A stretch of DNA of 64,000 nucleotides from Undibacterium parvum (lineage in GTDB: Bacteria > Pseudomonadota > Gammaproteobacteria > Burkholderiales > Burkholderiaceae_D): positions 3,534,001 to 3,598,000 of the forward strand of contig NZ_CP034464.1 of the NCBI RefSeq assembly GCF_003955735.1, in the 5' to 3' direction. The position numbers and the translations under genes were made by a program. The notes below the pieces were generated by a model. The model did no database searches and was not told the origin of the DNA. It was given only the letters and a program-made list of their open reading frames with translations. Every line of letters begins with the position of its first letter. Within the stretch, counting starts at the first letter, position 1. Shown in pieces: positions 27,677 through 36,519 of this stretch.

Positions 27677-28818
27677 GCGCAGCAGGACCATTACAGCAAG
27701 GCCAGCAATGCCAGCAATTGCAAGGGAACATCCTGACCAGCTCTGGTTGGGTACAAGGCAGTATCGATTTTTCTGAAAGAGTGCTGGCGATACACGGTAG
27801 CGCCACTGATCCTTCACTAAATCAAGAGCATTACATCTTGCCTGGTTTTGTCGATCTGCATGTGCATGGCGCGGGCGGCAAAGACACCATGGATGCCGGC
27901 ACTGCGATCACGACGATAGCGCGCAAGCTGGCGCAACATGGCACTACCAGTATGCTGGCCACCACCATGACGGCGCCGATGCCAGATCTGGAAGCGGCAT
28001 TACTAGCGCTAGGCACGGTATGCAAGCAGCGTAGCGCCGGTTCTGCACGGGTCTTAGGCGTGCATCTGGAAGGTCCTTACATCAATCCCGGTAAGCTCGG
28101 TGCACAACCAGATTTTGCCTTGTCTGGTTCGCTAGAGCAGGTGAAAAAACTGCATGCGATTGCGCCGATACGCCTCATTACCGTGGCGCCGGAAGTCAAT
28201 GGTCACCTCGATCTGGTGCGTGAGTTGACGGCCATGGGCATGCGCGTGCAGCTCGGCCATACGCTCGGAACTTACGACGACGGTGTGGCGGCCCTGGCCA
28301 ATGGCGCCAGCAGTTTTACCCATTTATATAACGCCATGTCGCGCCTTGATCACCGCGCCCCCGGCATGGTCGGTGCAGCCTTGGCGCATGCCGAATTTTC
28401 TGAAATTATTCCGGATTTATTGCACGTGCATCCAGGTGCCATCAAGGTTGCGATGCGGGCTATTCCTAAGCTGTATTGCGTGACTGACTCGACCGCTGCA
28501 TCCGGTATGCCGGATGGTGAGTACATGCTGGGTCGTCAGGTGGTGCATAAGTGTCTGGGCGGCGTGCGCCTGGCCGACGGCACGCTGGCGGGCAGCACTT
28601 TGACCATGGATCAGGCTTTGCGCAATTTGGTCAGCATAGGCCTCGATATTGCTGATGCCTCGAAACGGGTCTCGACCTATGCCGCCGATTTTTTAGGCAT
28701 GAGCGAGCGCGGTCGCCTGCAAGCCAATACCTATGCCGATATGGTAGTGCTGGACCGTGCACTCAAACTGATTGCCGTTTATATAGAAGGAGAAAAAATT
28801 GACCTCGAAAATGCTTAA
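27673..28818 (+). CDS. nagA: N-acetylglucosamine-6-phosphate deacetylase
   Basis: NagA removes the acetyl group from GlcNAc-6-phosphate. It has 381 residues, the normal size. The metal and active-site residues are visible: HVH at H63/H65 (DLHVHGAGG), E133 in HLEGPYIN, H196 in QLGHTLG, H217 in FTHLYNAM, and catalytic D272 in VTDSTAASGMPDG. The amidohydrolase barrel is complete. The start overlaps the regulator stop by four bases. Its own last 20 bases overlap the deaminase start, and the ribosome site for that gene lies within nagA. Confidence 0.95.
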   Translation: MSAAGPLQQGQQCQQLQGNILTSSGWVQGSIDFSERVLAIHGSATDPSLNQEHYILPGFVDLHVHGAGGKDTMDAGTAITTIARKLAQHGTTSMLATTMTAPMPDLEAALLALGTVCKQRSAGSARVLGVHLEGPYINPGKLGAQPDFALSGSLEQVKKLHAIAPIRLITVAPEVNGHLDLVRELTAMGMRVQLGHTLGTYDDGVAALANGASSFTHLYNAMSRLDHRAPGMVGAALAHAEFSEIIPDLLHVHPGAIKVAMRAIPKLYCVTDSTAASGMPDGEYMLGRQVVHKCLGGVRLADGTLAGSTLTMDQALRNLVSIGLDIADASKRVSTYAADFLGMSERGRLQANTYADMVVLDRALKLIAVYIEGEKIDLENA

Positions 28819-29821
28819 GGAAGCCTGTTCTTCCGCTGAGTTTGTCGCCCACCAATTAACTCAGGACAAAGAGCGTTATCTCGCCCTTGGTCAACATCTG
28901 CGTGATAATCCGCCTAGTTCGGTATTGACCGTGGCACGTGGTAGTTCGGATCATGCCTGCAACTATGCGGCCTATCTGATCATGGCGCGTCTGGGGCGCA
29001 TCGTCGCTTCTTTGCCTATGTCTTTGGTGACCTTGAATAAAGCGCCTTTGCATGCCAAAAATGCGTTGGCGATCGCGATTTCGCAATCGGGCCAGAGTCC
29101 GGATGTGGTCGAGCCTATCCGTTATTTCCGCGAAGGTGGTGCTACCACGGTGGCGCTGGTCAATGATGCGGCTTCACCGCTGGGGCAGTTGGCTGAATGG
29201 ACCATGCCTTTGCACGCAGGTCCTGAGTTGTCGGTGGCTGCGACTAAGAGCTTCATTACTTCATTAGTGGCCGCTGCGCGTTTGGCGGGCAACTGGCAAA
29301 ACGATGCAGAGTTTCTGAACGCGATCGAGCAATTGCCTGAAGCCCTCGATGCAGCTACTAAACTCGATTGGTCGAATGCATTAGATGTGTTAGCACCCGC
29401 TTCGCGCATTATGGTCGTCGGTCGTGGTATCAGCTTTCCAGTTGCCTTGGAATCGGCCTTGAAGTTTAAAGAAACTTCAGCGATACAGGCTGAAGCTTTC
29501 AGCGGTGCCGAAATCAAACACGGCCCTATGGCGCTGATAGACGACGGTTATCCTTTGCTGATTTTCGCGACCCGTGGTGCGACCCAAGCTGGCTTGATTA
29601 GTCTGGCCGAAGAGATGCGGGGCCGCGGTGCCAAGGTCTTGCTGGCAGCGCCTAGTGATGTGGCCGAGCGCAATCTGACTCTGCCAACCACGGCCACGCC
29701 GGATCTCGATCCTATCGCTGCGATACAAGCCTTTTACGTGATGGCAGCGCACTTGTCTATCGCCCGCGGCATGAATCCGGATACGCCACGTCATTTGAAT
29801 AAAGTGACCAAGACGCATTAA
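28799..29821 (+). CDS. SIS-domain glucosamine-6-phosphate deaminase (NagB-II type)
   Basis: A 340-residue protein with two SIS domains, like the isomerase half of GlmS, that would convert glucosamine-6-phosphate to fructose-6-phosphate and ammonia. Sugar-phosphate binding motifs are VARGSSDHA near 44, ISQSGQSPD near 90 and ELSVAATKSF near 140; the C-terminus ends in LNKVTKTH. The start is a TTG at 28799: AAGGAG lies six bases upstream, whereas the first ATG (28811) is too far from it. It overlaps nagA by 20 bases. It replaces classical hexameric NagB, which is not seen in the window. Confidence 0.9.
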   Translation: MTSKMLKEACSSAEFVAHQLTQDKERYLALGQHLRDNPPSSVLTVARGSSDHACNYAAYLIMARLGRIVASLPMSLVTLNKAPLHAKNALAIAISQSGQSPDVVEPIRYFREGGATTVALVNDAASPLGQLAEWTMPLHAGPELSVAATKSFITSLVAAARLAGNWQNDAEFLNAIEQLPEALDAATKLDWSNALDVLAPASRIMVVGRGISFPVALESALKFKETSAIQAEAFSGAEIKHGPMALIDDGYPLLIFATRGATQAGLISLAEEMRGRGAKVLLAAPSDVAERNLTLPTTATPDLDPIAAIQAFYVMAAHLSIARGMNPDTPRHLNKVTKTH

Positions 29822-29842
29822 GCATTGTTAAGTTAATTCAAG

Positions 29843-29922
29843 ATACTCCCTCTTAGTATATTTTTAAAGCCCAAGTAATACGTGGGCAAGTGAGTAGTTT
29901 AAAAATATATTCGGGGGAGTAT
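29843..29922. repeat. Long inverted repeat between the deaminase and ABC-importer genes
   Basis: ATACTCCCTCTTAGTATATT (29843-29862) plus TTTAAA pairs with TTTAAAAATATATTCGGGGG (29898-29917) plus AGTAT, giving arms of about 25 bp with few mismatches. The 29-base centre has its own small hairpin GCCCA/TGGGC. As RNA it would fold into one long stem, suiting a terminator, attenuator or mRNA-stabilising structure that sets importer expression below the catabolic genes. It could also be a small MITE. Confidence 0.7.
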
Positions 29923-30032
29923 ATGCATATTGAGAATAAGACGGCGCGCTTGGCTGTCCATTTGAGTGCTCGCTAAACACTGGCAAAGTACCCCAGTCTA
30001 GGCGGGCAGCTGTGCCCACCGGATAGACCATA

Positions 30033-31334
30033 ATGCTGAGTAAGTTGCTGAATAAGTCGCTGAATAAGTTTTCATTTTTTCGTGCTGTGTGCTGTGTTTT
30101 TCTGGCGGCGACGCTGTCTATGCTGAACCTGAGTGAGGCCATGGCGAGCGAGAAAATCGAATTCTGGACCATGAGCCTCAAGCCTAAGTTCATTCCGTAT
30201 TTTCAGTCCCTGGTAATAAAATACGAGAGTCAAAACCCGGGCGTTAAAATCGATTGGGTGGATTTCCCCTGGGATATTTTGCAACTCAAACTGATCACCG
30301 CGATTGCCGCCGGCACCCCGCCAGCGCTGGTTAATCTGAGCGTGCCCTGGGCCGAAGAGTTGGCGCGTGATGGTTTGCTCGAACCAGTCGAGGCGCTAAT
30401 GAATCAGCCGCCGATTTACACCAAGGGTGCGCTGGCTGATTTGACTTTCAATGGACATATCTACGGTTTTCCACATTACAGCAACGTCAATGTAATCGCC
30501 TACAATAAAAATATTTTGGCGGCTGCCGGCATCAGTGCGGCACCGCGCAGCATGGACGAGTTACTGGCCTATGCCAGGCAAATCGCCGCCAAAACCGGCA
30601 AGGCTGGTTATGCCCCGGCGCTGGGCAAGATCGATGGTTTCATGATGCAGCAAGGTCTGGATTTAATCAAACACGGCAAGGCGATTTTTAATTCGCCGGC
30701 GCATGTAGCGCTGGTCAAGAAACTAGCGGCGACCTATGCGGCGAACGGTTTTTTGAAAGACAAACTGTTTGCCGAAGATAATTTCCCTGCGGTGGTAGAT
30801 GCCTATCTGGGTGGGCGACTCGGGATGATGGTCAGTGCGCCGACCGCTTTACGCCGCATCCAGGCCGACTCGAAAGAAATATATGCAGCCACCGATATTT
30901 TTGCGGCACCGATAGGCCCGACCGGTATCGCCGACGGCGGCTGGATGTTTCACTTTGCCGTGCCTAAGGGCGTCGCTAAGCAGTCTTTACCCGCAGTGGC
31001 CAAGTTCGCGCAATTTTTAACCAATGATGAAAATCAGCTGGAGTTCGCTAAAAACGCCAACGTCATGCCCAGCACAATTAAGGCATTGGCACACCCGTAT
31101 TTTCTAGGCTTGCCCTTACAAGCTGCTGCCGCCGAAAAAGCGCAAGCAGTCGCCGCCAGATCCATGAATAATTCGCGTAGTCTGTATGTGGCTGGCATAG
31201 AAGATTACGATGAATTGCGGCGTTTTTTGGTGAAGGCGGTCGAAGCCGGTGTCACTGGCAAGGCCGATATACAGCAAGCGCTGGATGAAGCGGCCGCGAT
31301 CTGGAATCGTAAATTGGCAAAGGTAGCGCGATGA
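30033..31334 (+). CDS. Sugar ABC transporter substrate-binding protein
   Basis: The periplasmic receptor of the importer; 433 residues of the extracellular solute-binding family 1. The signal peptide ends at AMAS (residue 38), after which KIEFWTMSLKPKFIPYFQSL starts the mature fold. The internal blocks (GVKIDWVDFPWD, DGGWMFHFAVPKG) fit binding proteins for disaccharides and oligosaccharides. It is the first gene after the long inverted repeat and overlaps the first permease gene by four bases. GlcNAc or chitobiose is the likely ligand because of the neighbouring genes. Confidence 0.9.
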   Translation: MLSKLLNKSLNKFSFFRAVCCVFLAATLSMLNLSEAMASEKIEFWTMSLKPKFIPYFQSLVIKYESQNPGVKIDWVDFPWDILQLKLITAIAAGTPPALVNLSVPWAEELARDGLLEPVEALMNQPPIYTKGALADLTFNGHIYGFPHYSNVNVIAYNKNILAAAGISAAPRSMDELLAYARQIAAKTGKAGYAPALGKIDGFMMQQGLDLIKHGKAIFNSPAHVALVKKLAATYAANGFLKDKLFAEDNFPAVVDAYLGGRLGMMVSAPTALRRIQADSKEIYAATDIFAAPIGPTGIADGGWMFHFAVPKGVAKQSLPAVAKFAQFLTNDENQLEFAKNANVMPSTIKALAHPYFLGLPLQAAAAEKAQAVAARSMNNSRSLYVAGIEDYDELRRFLVKAVEAGVTGKADIQQALDEAAAIWNRKLAKVAR

Positions 31335-32212
31335 ATCAAGTCATCAATTTTGGTCGTCGCCATGGCTTGCTGGCCTATCTGTTTTTAGCGCCAGCCTTGC
31401 TCTTGCTGGTCTTGTTCTCGTTTTGGCCAGTGTTGTTCGGCGCTTACCTGACCATGACCGATTTTAGTCTGGTGCGTCCTACCCATTGGGTAGGGCTGGA
31501 TAATTATCGCTATATTTTTAATAACGATATGTTTCTCACCGGCCTGAAAAATTCTGTGCTGTTTTTACTCATCGTGCCTTGCATACAGTTAGGTGCGATC
31601 AGTCTGGCAGTCTTGGTGAATACCCAATTGCCGGGGATTAAATTTTTTCGTGCCGCCTACTATGTGCCGGTAGTCACTACGGTGTCGGTGGTGGGCATTA
31701 TGTGGGGCTTCATGTTTCATGAGCTGGGCACACTCAATTACATACTGCTGCAACTACACCTGATTAACACGCCGTTAGGCTGGCTGTCGGATGATGCGAT
31801 TGCCTTGTTCGCCATCATGTTCGTCTCTTTATGGCGCGGTCTGGGTTGGTATATGGTGATGTATCTGGCTGCCTTGCAATCTATCCCGGCCGAGATGCAG
31901 GAGGCGGCAATTTTGGATGGCGCCAATCTGTGGCAGCGCTTCTGGAAAATCACCGTGCCCATGCTGTTTCCGACCATCATGGTCTGCACCATCATGTCAG
32001 TACTGGCAGCCTTGAAGGCGTATCAGGAAGTCGATGTTCTGACCCAAGGCGGGCCTATGAATTCAACCTTTACCGCGCTGTATTACGCCTATGAACAAGG
32101 ACTAAAACATCTAAAATTGCCACGCGGTCTGGCCGCTAGTTTCGTCGTCTCGCTAGGCTGCATAGGGATAGCCTTGCTGTGTCTGCGTTACTTAAAACCG
32201 CGCCATCGATAA
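31331..32212 (+). CDS. Sugar ABC transporter permease, MalF/UgpA type
   Basis: An inner-membrane permease of 293 residues with six hydrophobic segments. The ATPase-contact loop EMQEAAILDGANLWQRFWKI is the EAA motif, near residues 190-210. The ATG overlaps the stop of the binding-protein gene. It pairs with the following permease. Confidence 0.93.
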   Translation: MNQVINFGRRHGLLAYLFLAPALLLLVLFSFWPVLFGAYLTMTDFSLVRPTHWVGLDNYRYIFNNDMFLTGLKNSVLFLLIVPCIQLGAISLAVLVNTQLPGIKFFRAAYYVPVVTTVSVVGIMWGFMFHELGTLNYILLQLHLINTPLGWLSDDAIALFAIMFVSLWRGLGWYMVMYLAALQSIPAEMQEAAILDGANLWQRFWKITVPMLFPTIMVCTIMSVLAALKAYQEVDVLTQGGPMNSTFTALYYAYEQGLKHLKLPRGLAASFVVSLGCIGIALLCLRYLKPRHR

Positions 32213-32240
32213 GCGAATATCCTTGACCTTGACCTTAACC

Positions 32241-33077
32241 ATGAGCATGAAAAAATTCTCTTACCACCGCCTGCCGCGCACGCTTTTTCAATACGCTATT
32301 TTGCTGGGCTTGGCTGCCTTGTGCGTGTTCCCGTTCTGGTGGACTTTGGTGGTGGCGGTCTCGACTCAGGGGAATATTTTCGCGTTTCCACCTAGCTTTT
32401 TGCCGCAAGCAGTATCTTTGGATAATTTTATAGAAGTGTTTCGGGTCATCCCTATGCTCGCTTTCTATAAAAATTCCTTATTCATTACCGTCTCTACCGT
32501 GTGCTGGAAACTACTGCTGTGTGCGCTGGCGGCCTATCCTTTATCGCGCATGCGTTTTACCGGCAGTAAGCTGGTGTTTGGCGTGATCTTGGCGACCATG
32601 ATCTTGCCATCAGAAGTCAATTTTTTGGTCAACTTCATCACCATGACCAAGATCGGTCTGGTGAATACCTATACAGGTGTGATCTTGCCTAATCTGGTCA
32701 CGGCGGTCTCTATACTTTTACTTAAACAAGCTTTCGATGAAGTGCCGCAAGACCTGATCGATGCTGCCCGCGTCGACGGTGCCAACGAGCTGCGCATCTT
32801 CTGGAACATCGTCTTGCCTTTGATACGCCCCTGGCTGGCCACGGTCGCTATCTTAACGGCGGTGGAGGCATGGAATGACTATATCTGGCCGTCGCTGGTG
32901 ATCAGCAAGCCGGAAGACTTCCCCTTGTCGGCGGGCATACTTTATCTGCGCGGCACTTACGGCAGCAGCACCCGCGTGATTGCCGCCGGCACTATCTTGA
33001 CGGTCGCACCTATCCTGCTGGCCTTTCTATTTACCCAAAGATTTTTTATGCGCGGCATGGATGGCGCAGTGAAATGA
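32241..33077 (+). CDS. Sugar ABC transporter permease, MalG/UgpE type
   Basis: The second permease, about 278 residues with six hydrophobic segments. The EAA loop DLIDAARVDGANELRIFWNI is present, and the C-terminus ends in QRFFMRGMDGAVK as in MalG-like proteins. The chosen start is the ATG at 32241; a TTG at 32223 in a run of ACCTTG repeats also opens the frame, and the ATG at 32247 is another option. No start has a clear ribosome site. The stop overlaps an ATG of the next frame by four bases. Confidence 0.92.
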   Translation: MSMKKFSYHRLPRTLFQYAILLGLAALCVFPFWWTLVVAVSTQGNIFAFPPSFLPQAVSLDNFIEVFRVIPMLAFYKNSLFITVSTVCWKLLLCALAAYPLSRMRFTGSKLVFGVILATMILPSEVNFLVNFITMTKIGLVNTYTGVILPNLVTAVSILLLKQAFDEVPQDLIDAARVDGANELRIFWNIVLPLIRPWLATVAILTAVEAWNDYIWPSLVISKPEDFPLSAGILYLRGTYGSSTRVIAAGTILTVAPILLAFLFTQRFFMRGMDGAVK

Positions 33078-33124
33078 TACAAACCAATACGATCAATACT
33101 ATGAACCTTATTAAGGATGTCGCC

Positions 33125-34624
33125 ATGAATGCAAAACAAATCGCCGGTCAGTTGATCATGATACGTATGCCAGGTACCGAGCTGAGCACCGAGATGGCGA
33201 ACTTTTTGCGCGAACATCATATCCGTGCGGTCTGCCTATTTCGGCAAAACATGCTCAACGCTGAGCAACTACGCAAATTCACTGCGGATCTGCGTGCCGT
33301 AATGGGGCCAGAATCCCTGATCGCCATCGATCAGGAAGGTGGCGCGGTGGTGCGCGCTACCTGGGTGCCGCAACCTCCGGCAGCGATGTCGCTTGGTGCC
33401 AGCGATAGTGTGGCGCTGTGCCGCGAAGTCGGGGCGGCGGTGGCGCGTGCGGTCAAGTCTCTGGGCTTTAACTGGAACTTCGCGCCTGTGCTCGATTTAA
33501 ACAATAACGTTGATAATCCTGTCATTTCCGAGCGCTCATTTGGCTCAGATCCGCAACGTGCAGCGGCGCTGGCGTTTGCCTGGATGGACGGTAGTTTGTC
33601 GGAAGGTGTGGCTTGTTGCGTCAAGCATTTTCCAGGACATGGCGATACCAATGTCGATTCACACCGTGATTTGCCGACGGTTGATAAATCGCGCGCCGAA
33701 CTCGATGTGCTGGAATTGGCACCATTTCAGATGGCGGCAGCACGCAGCCAGGGCTATGCGCCTGCCATGATGACGGCGCATATCGTGTATCCGCAATTGG
33801 ATGCCGAAAATCCTGCCACCATGTCGAAAAAAATCCTCACCGGTATTCTGCGTGAAGAATGGAATTATCAGGGCGTGGTCATCACCGACGGTATGGATAT
33901 GCATGCGATTGCCGGTCGTTACGGGGTCGGCAATGCCGCAGTAAGGGCGCTGGTGGCGGGTGCCGATATGGTGATGGCACTAGGTAATACCGAGACGCAG
34001 TTAGAGACCCTGGCGGCATTGACCGCAGCGATCGAAGAGGGGCAAATCGAAGCCGCAGAACTGCAGCAAAGACTGGCGCGCATGGCGAAACTGGCGCAAG
34101 ACTATCCATGTCAGCAAACCGTGTATGCAACAGAGACCGAGGCGGTCGATGCCGCCTTGATGCAAACCGCATGGCAACGCGGCCTGACTACCCATCTGGC
34201 AGCCGAGGCACCAACAGCTGGCAGTAAAGTGCGGCTGGTGATCAGTGCCGATGTAGTTAGTGATGGCGTTTCTGAAGCTGGTGTGCGCGCCGAAAAAGTC
34301 GCTGCCATGCTGACCACGGTGTACGACGTCGCGGTGACTACGTTTAGCGATGATAGTCAATTTGACTGGGCTAGTTTGCCCGATGACGGCCGCTTCGTGA
34401 TACTGGCCTCTACCATCCGTCTGCGTTACAGCGCACATGCCTGCAATACCTGGAAGCCGGATCTGCATCTGGTGTTATGGAATCCATTTCAGACTCTGGA
34501 TATCGCCGCGCCAGCCCTGATTACTTATGGTTCGGCCACGCCCGCGTTGCAGGCCGCCGCCGCCTGGTTTGCCGGTGAAGTGAGTGCCAACGGCAAGATG
34601 CCGGTGACGACTTTTTACTCATAA
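33125..34624 (+). CDS. Glycoside hydrolase family 3 beta-N-acetylhexosaminidase (NagZ-like, two-domain)
   Basis: A cytoplasmic enzyme that would release GlcNAc from chitooligosaccharides or peptidoglycan fragments. The loop KHFPGHGDTNVDSHRDLP carries the His/Asp acid-base pair special to bacterial beta-N-acetylglucosaminidases of GH3, and ITDGMDMHAI carries the nucleophile Asp. No signal peptide is present. The ATG at 33125 has AAGGAT seven bases upstream; the frame also opens at 33074, overlapping the permease stop. It has about 499 residues, longer than one-domain NagZ (about 340), because a second GH3 C-terminal domain (from about 345) is present. Being inside the importer operon, it fits intracellular cleavage of imported chitobiose. 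Confidence 0.9.
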   Translation: MNAKQIAGQLIMIRMPGTELSTEMANFLREHHIRAVCLFRQNMLNAEQLRKFTADLRAVMGPESLIAIDQEGGAVVRATWVPQPPAAMSLGASDSVALCREVGAAVARAVKSLGFNWNFAPVLDLNNNVDNPVISERSFGSDPQRAAALAFAWMDGSLSEGVACCVKHFPGHGDTNVDSHRDLPTVDKSRAELDVLELAPFQMAAARSQGYAPAMMTAHIVYPQLDAENPATMSKKILTGILREEWNYQGVVITDGMDMHAIAGRYGVGNAAVRALVAGADMVMALGNTETQLETLAALTAAIEEGQIEAAELQQRLARMAKLAQDYPCQQTVYATETEAVDAALMQTAWQRGLTTHLAAEAPTAGSKVRLVISADVVSDGVSEAGVRAEKVAAMLTTVYDVAVTTFSDDSQFDWASLPDDGRFVILASTIRLRYSAHACNTWKPDLHLVLWNPFQTLDIAAPALITYGSATPALQAAAAWFAGEVSANGKMPVTTFYS

Positions 34625-34651
34625 GATAGCCATCCTTATCAAGGAGCCTGC

Positions 34652-35767
34652 ATGTCAGCGGTAAAGCTTAGTAATATCTGCAAAGAATATGCTGATGGCA
34701 ACAAGGTCATACACGGCATAGACTTGGCAATCCATGACGGTGAATTCATGGTCTTTGTGGGACCCTCTGGTTGTGGCAAGTCGACGCTGCTGCGCATGAT
34801 TGCGGGTCTAGAGCAAATTAGTTCTGGTCAGTTGTATATCGGCGAGCAACTGGCCAACGATATTGCGCCTGCCAAGCGTGGCTTGGCCATGGTGTTCCAG
34901 TCGTATGCACTGTATCCGCATATGTCGGTGTACGAAAATATGGCGTTTAGCCTGAAAATGGCCAAACTCAAGAGCAGTGAAATTGAGCAAGCGGTGCAGC
35001 AAGCCGCGACGATTTTACAGATTAGCCATTTATTGCAACGTAAGCCTAAGGATCTGTCGGGTGGCCAGCGTCAAAGGGTTGCCATAGGGCGCGCCATCGT
35101 GCGTAAGCCGCAGCTATTTTTGTTTGATGAACCGCTCTCGAATCTGGACGCCAGTTTGCGCGTGCAAATGCGCATAGAGCTGAGCCGTCTGCATCAAGAA
35201 TTAAAAACCACCATGATCTATGTCACCCATGATCAGGTTGAGGCCATGACGTTGGGGCAGCGCATTGCGGTGTTTAATGGCGGCCGTATCGAGCAAGTCG
35301 GCGCGCCTCTAGCACTGTATGAGGCGCCCGCGAATTTGTTTGTGGCCGGTTTTTTAGGTGCCCCAAAAATGAATTTGCTGAAGGCCAGGGTAGTGCAGAT
35401 TCGCCAGCAGGATGTGACTGTGCAGCTAGCCGATGGCAGCGAGCTTGTGGTGGAAATAGACGGTCAATCTTTAGCGATAGCCGAGCAGGTAACGCTGGGC
35501 TGCCGCGCCGAGCATCTGACGTTAGCCAGTGGCAACTCTGACAAAAATGACGCAGCGAACAGCCTCAAGCTCACGGTGAATTTTGTCGAATATCTGGGCG
35601 ACGCAGCCATCGTCTACGCCAATCTGGAAAACGAGCCCAGCGTGGTGGCGATTAAGTTGCCTATGGAATCGGCCAGCGTCAAGGCGGGCGCAAGCATACA
35701 AGTGCAATTGCCGGCAGGCCGCTGCCATTTGTTTGATGCCAGCGGCAAGGCTTGCCCACGACTCTGA
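34652..35767 (+). CDS. Sugar ABC transporter ATP-binding protein, UgpC/MsmK type
   Basis: The ATPase of the importer, 371 residues. Walker A is GPSGCGKST near 37, the signature LSGGQRQRVAIGRA near 134, Walker B LFLFDEPLSNLD near 155, and the switch His in VTHDQVEAMT. A C-terminal TOBE/regulatory domain follows (from about 240). CAAGGAGCC precedes the ATG. It is last in the importer operon, with a REP pair directly after the stop. Confidence 0.94.
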   Translation: MSAVKLSNICKEYADGNKVIHGIDLAIHDGEFMVFVGPSGCGKSTLLRMIAGLEQISSGQLYIGEQLANDIAPAKRGLAMVFQSYALYPHMSVYENMAFSLKMAKLKSSEIEQAVQQAATILQISHLLQRKPKDLSGGQRQRVAIGRAIVRKPQLFLFDEPLSNLDASLRVQMRIELSRLHQELKTTMIYVTHDQVEAMTLGQRIAVFNGGRIEQVGAPLALYEAPANLFVAGFLGAPKMNLLKARVVQIRQQDVTVQLADGSELVVEIDGQSLAIAEQVTLGCRAEHLTLASGNSDKNDAANSLKLTVNFVEYLGDAAIVYANLENEPSVVAIKLPMESASVKAGASIQVQLPAGRCHLFDASGKACPRL

Positions 35768-35775
35768 GGCGATTT

Positions 35776-35850
35776 GGCTGGGATTGCATCCCAGCCTACA
35801 GCGAATGGTGAATTCCCTATCAGAGAGGGTAGGCTGGGATATATCCCAGC
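35776..35850. repeat. REP pair (BIME-like) left of the RAYT gene
   Basis: Two hairpins face each other: GGCTGGGATTGCATCCCAGC followed by CTAC (35776-35799), and GTAGGCTGGGATATATCCCAGC in two parts (GTAG plus the hairpin, 35829-35850). The GTAG foot next to the hairpin is the mark recognised by REP-associated tyrosine transposases. The same pair is found at 36428-36502. Confidence 0.9.
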
Positions 35851-35881
35851 AGCATGCTGATCTCTCGTCAGCAATAAATTT

Positions 35882-36415
35882 TCACTCATCCAATTTCAGA
35901 TCAATCACATCCAAGGCTGCAGCCCAGTTTTCAGGGTAATAGCCGCGCTCCACATAGCGTTGAAATGAAGAATGCGGCCACTCGCTAGCGCGCTCTACGT
36001 AGCCATGTTTGACCGGATTATAGTGAATGTAATCAAGGTGGCGTTGTAAATCTAGCTCGTCACGGAGCACATGCTCCCAATAACGACGTTGCCAGATGCC
36101 GCGCTCTCCTTTGCGCACGCGGCTGGCCGAAATAGGTTCAGTTTGTGCCAGAGCGCGCGAAAAGTCGGCTTTAATTAAGCGCCAGCGCATAGGGAAGTCG
36201 CTATCCTCGGGCGGTAGCCGCCAAATGCAATGCAGATGTTCTGGCAGCACCACGATTGCGACTAGCGTAAAAGGGTGTTTTTGCATGACGTCTTGAAATG
36301 CTGCACGCAAAACATGGATATGCTGCGTCAGCAAAGCTTCGCCATGACGTTCAGCCAAGTTCACTGTAAAAAAGTAAGTGGCTCCGGGTATTCGGGCGCG
36401 TTTGTAAGTACGCAT
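35882..36415 (-). CDS. REP-associated tyrosine transposase (RAYT, Y1 HUH type)
   Basis: A single-strand nuclease/transposase of the IS200/IS605-like Y1 family, 177 residues. The HUH motif is EHLHCIW near residues 59-65, and the nucleophile Tyr lies in DYIHYNPVKHGYV near 130. Such enzymes cut and join REP sequences in a domesticated manner rather than moving themselves. Each side of the gene carries an inverted pair of REPs with a GTAG foot, within 31 bp of the stop and 13 bp of the start. It interrupts the GlcNAc locus between the importer and the MFS carrier. Confidence 0.93.
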   Translation of the reverse strand: MRTYKRARIPGATYFFTVNLAERHGEALLTQHIHVLRAAFQDVMQKHPFTLVAIVVLPEHLHCIWRLPPEDSDFPMRWRLIKADFSRALAQTEPISASRVRKGERGIWQRRYWEHVLRDELDLQRHLDYIHYNPVKHGYVERASEWPHSSFQRYVERGYYPENWAAALDVIDLKLDE

Positions 36416-36427
36416 GCTGTAATGATA

Positions 36428-36502
36428 GCTGGGATTGCATCCCAGCCTACAGCAAATTCGCTATCAGGTTTAGGCAGTGGGTAGGCTGGGAGTTATCCCA
36501 GG
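36428..36502. repeat. REP pair (BIME-like) right of the RAYT gene
   Basis: GCTGGGATTGCATCCCAGCC plus TAC (36428-36450) and GTAGGCTGGGAGTTATCCCA plus G (36481-36501) form the same facing pair as at 35776-35850, with a spacer of similar length but different sequence. It also lies just downstream of the MFS gene stop and may end that transcript. Confidence 0.9.
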
Positions 36503-36519
36503 CGTTTGCTAATTCCTGA

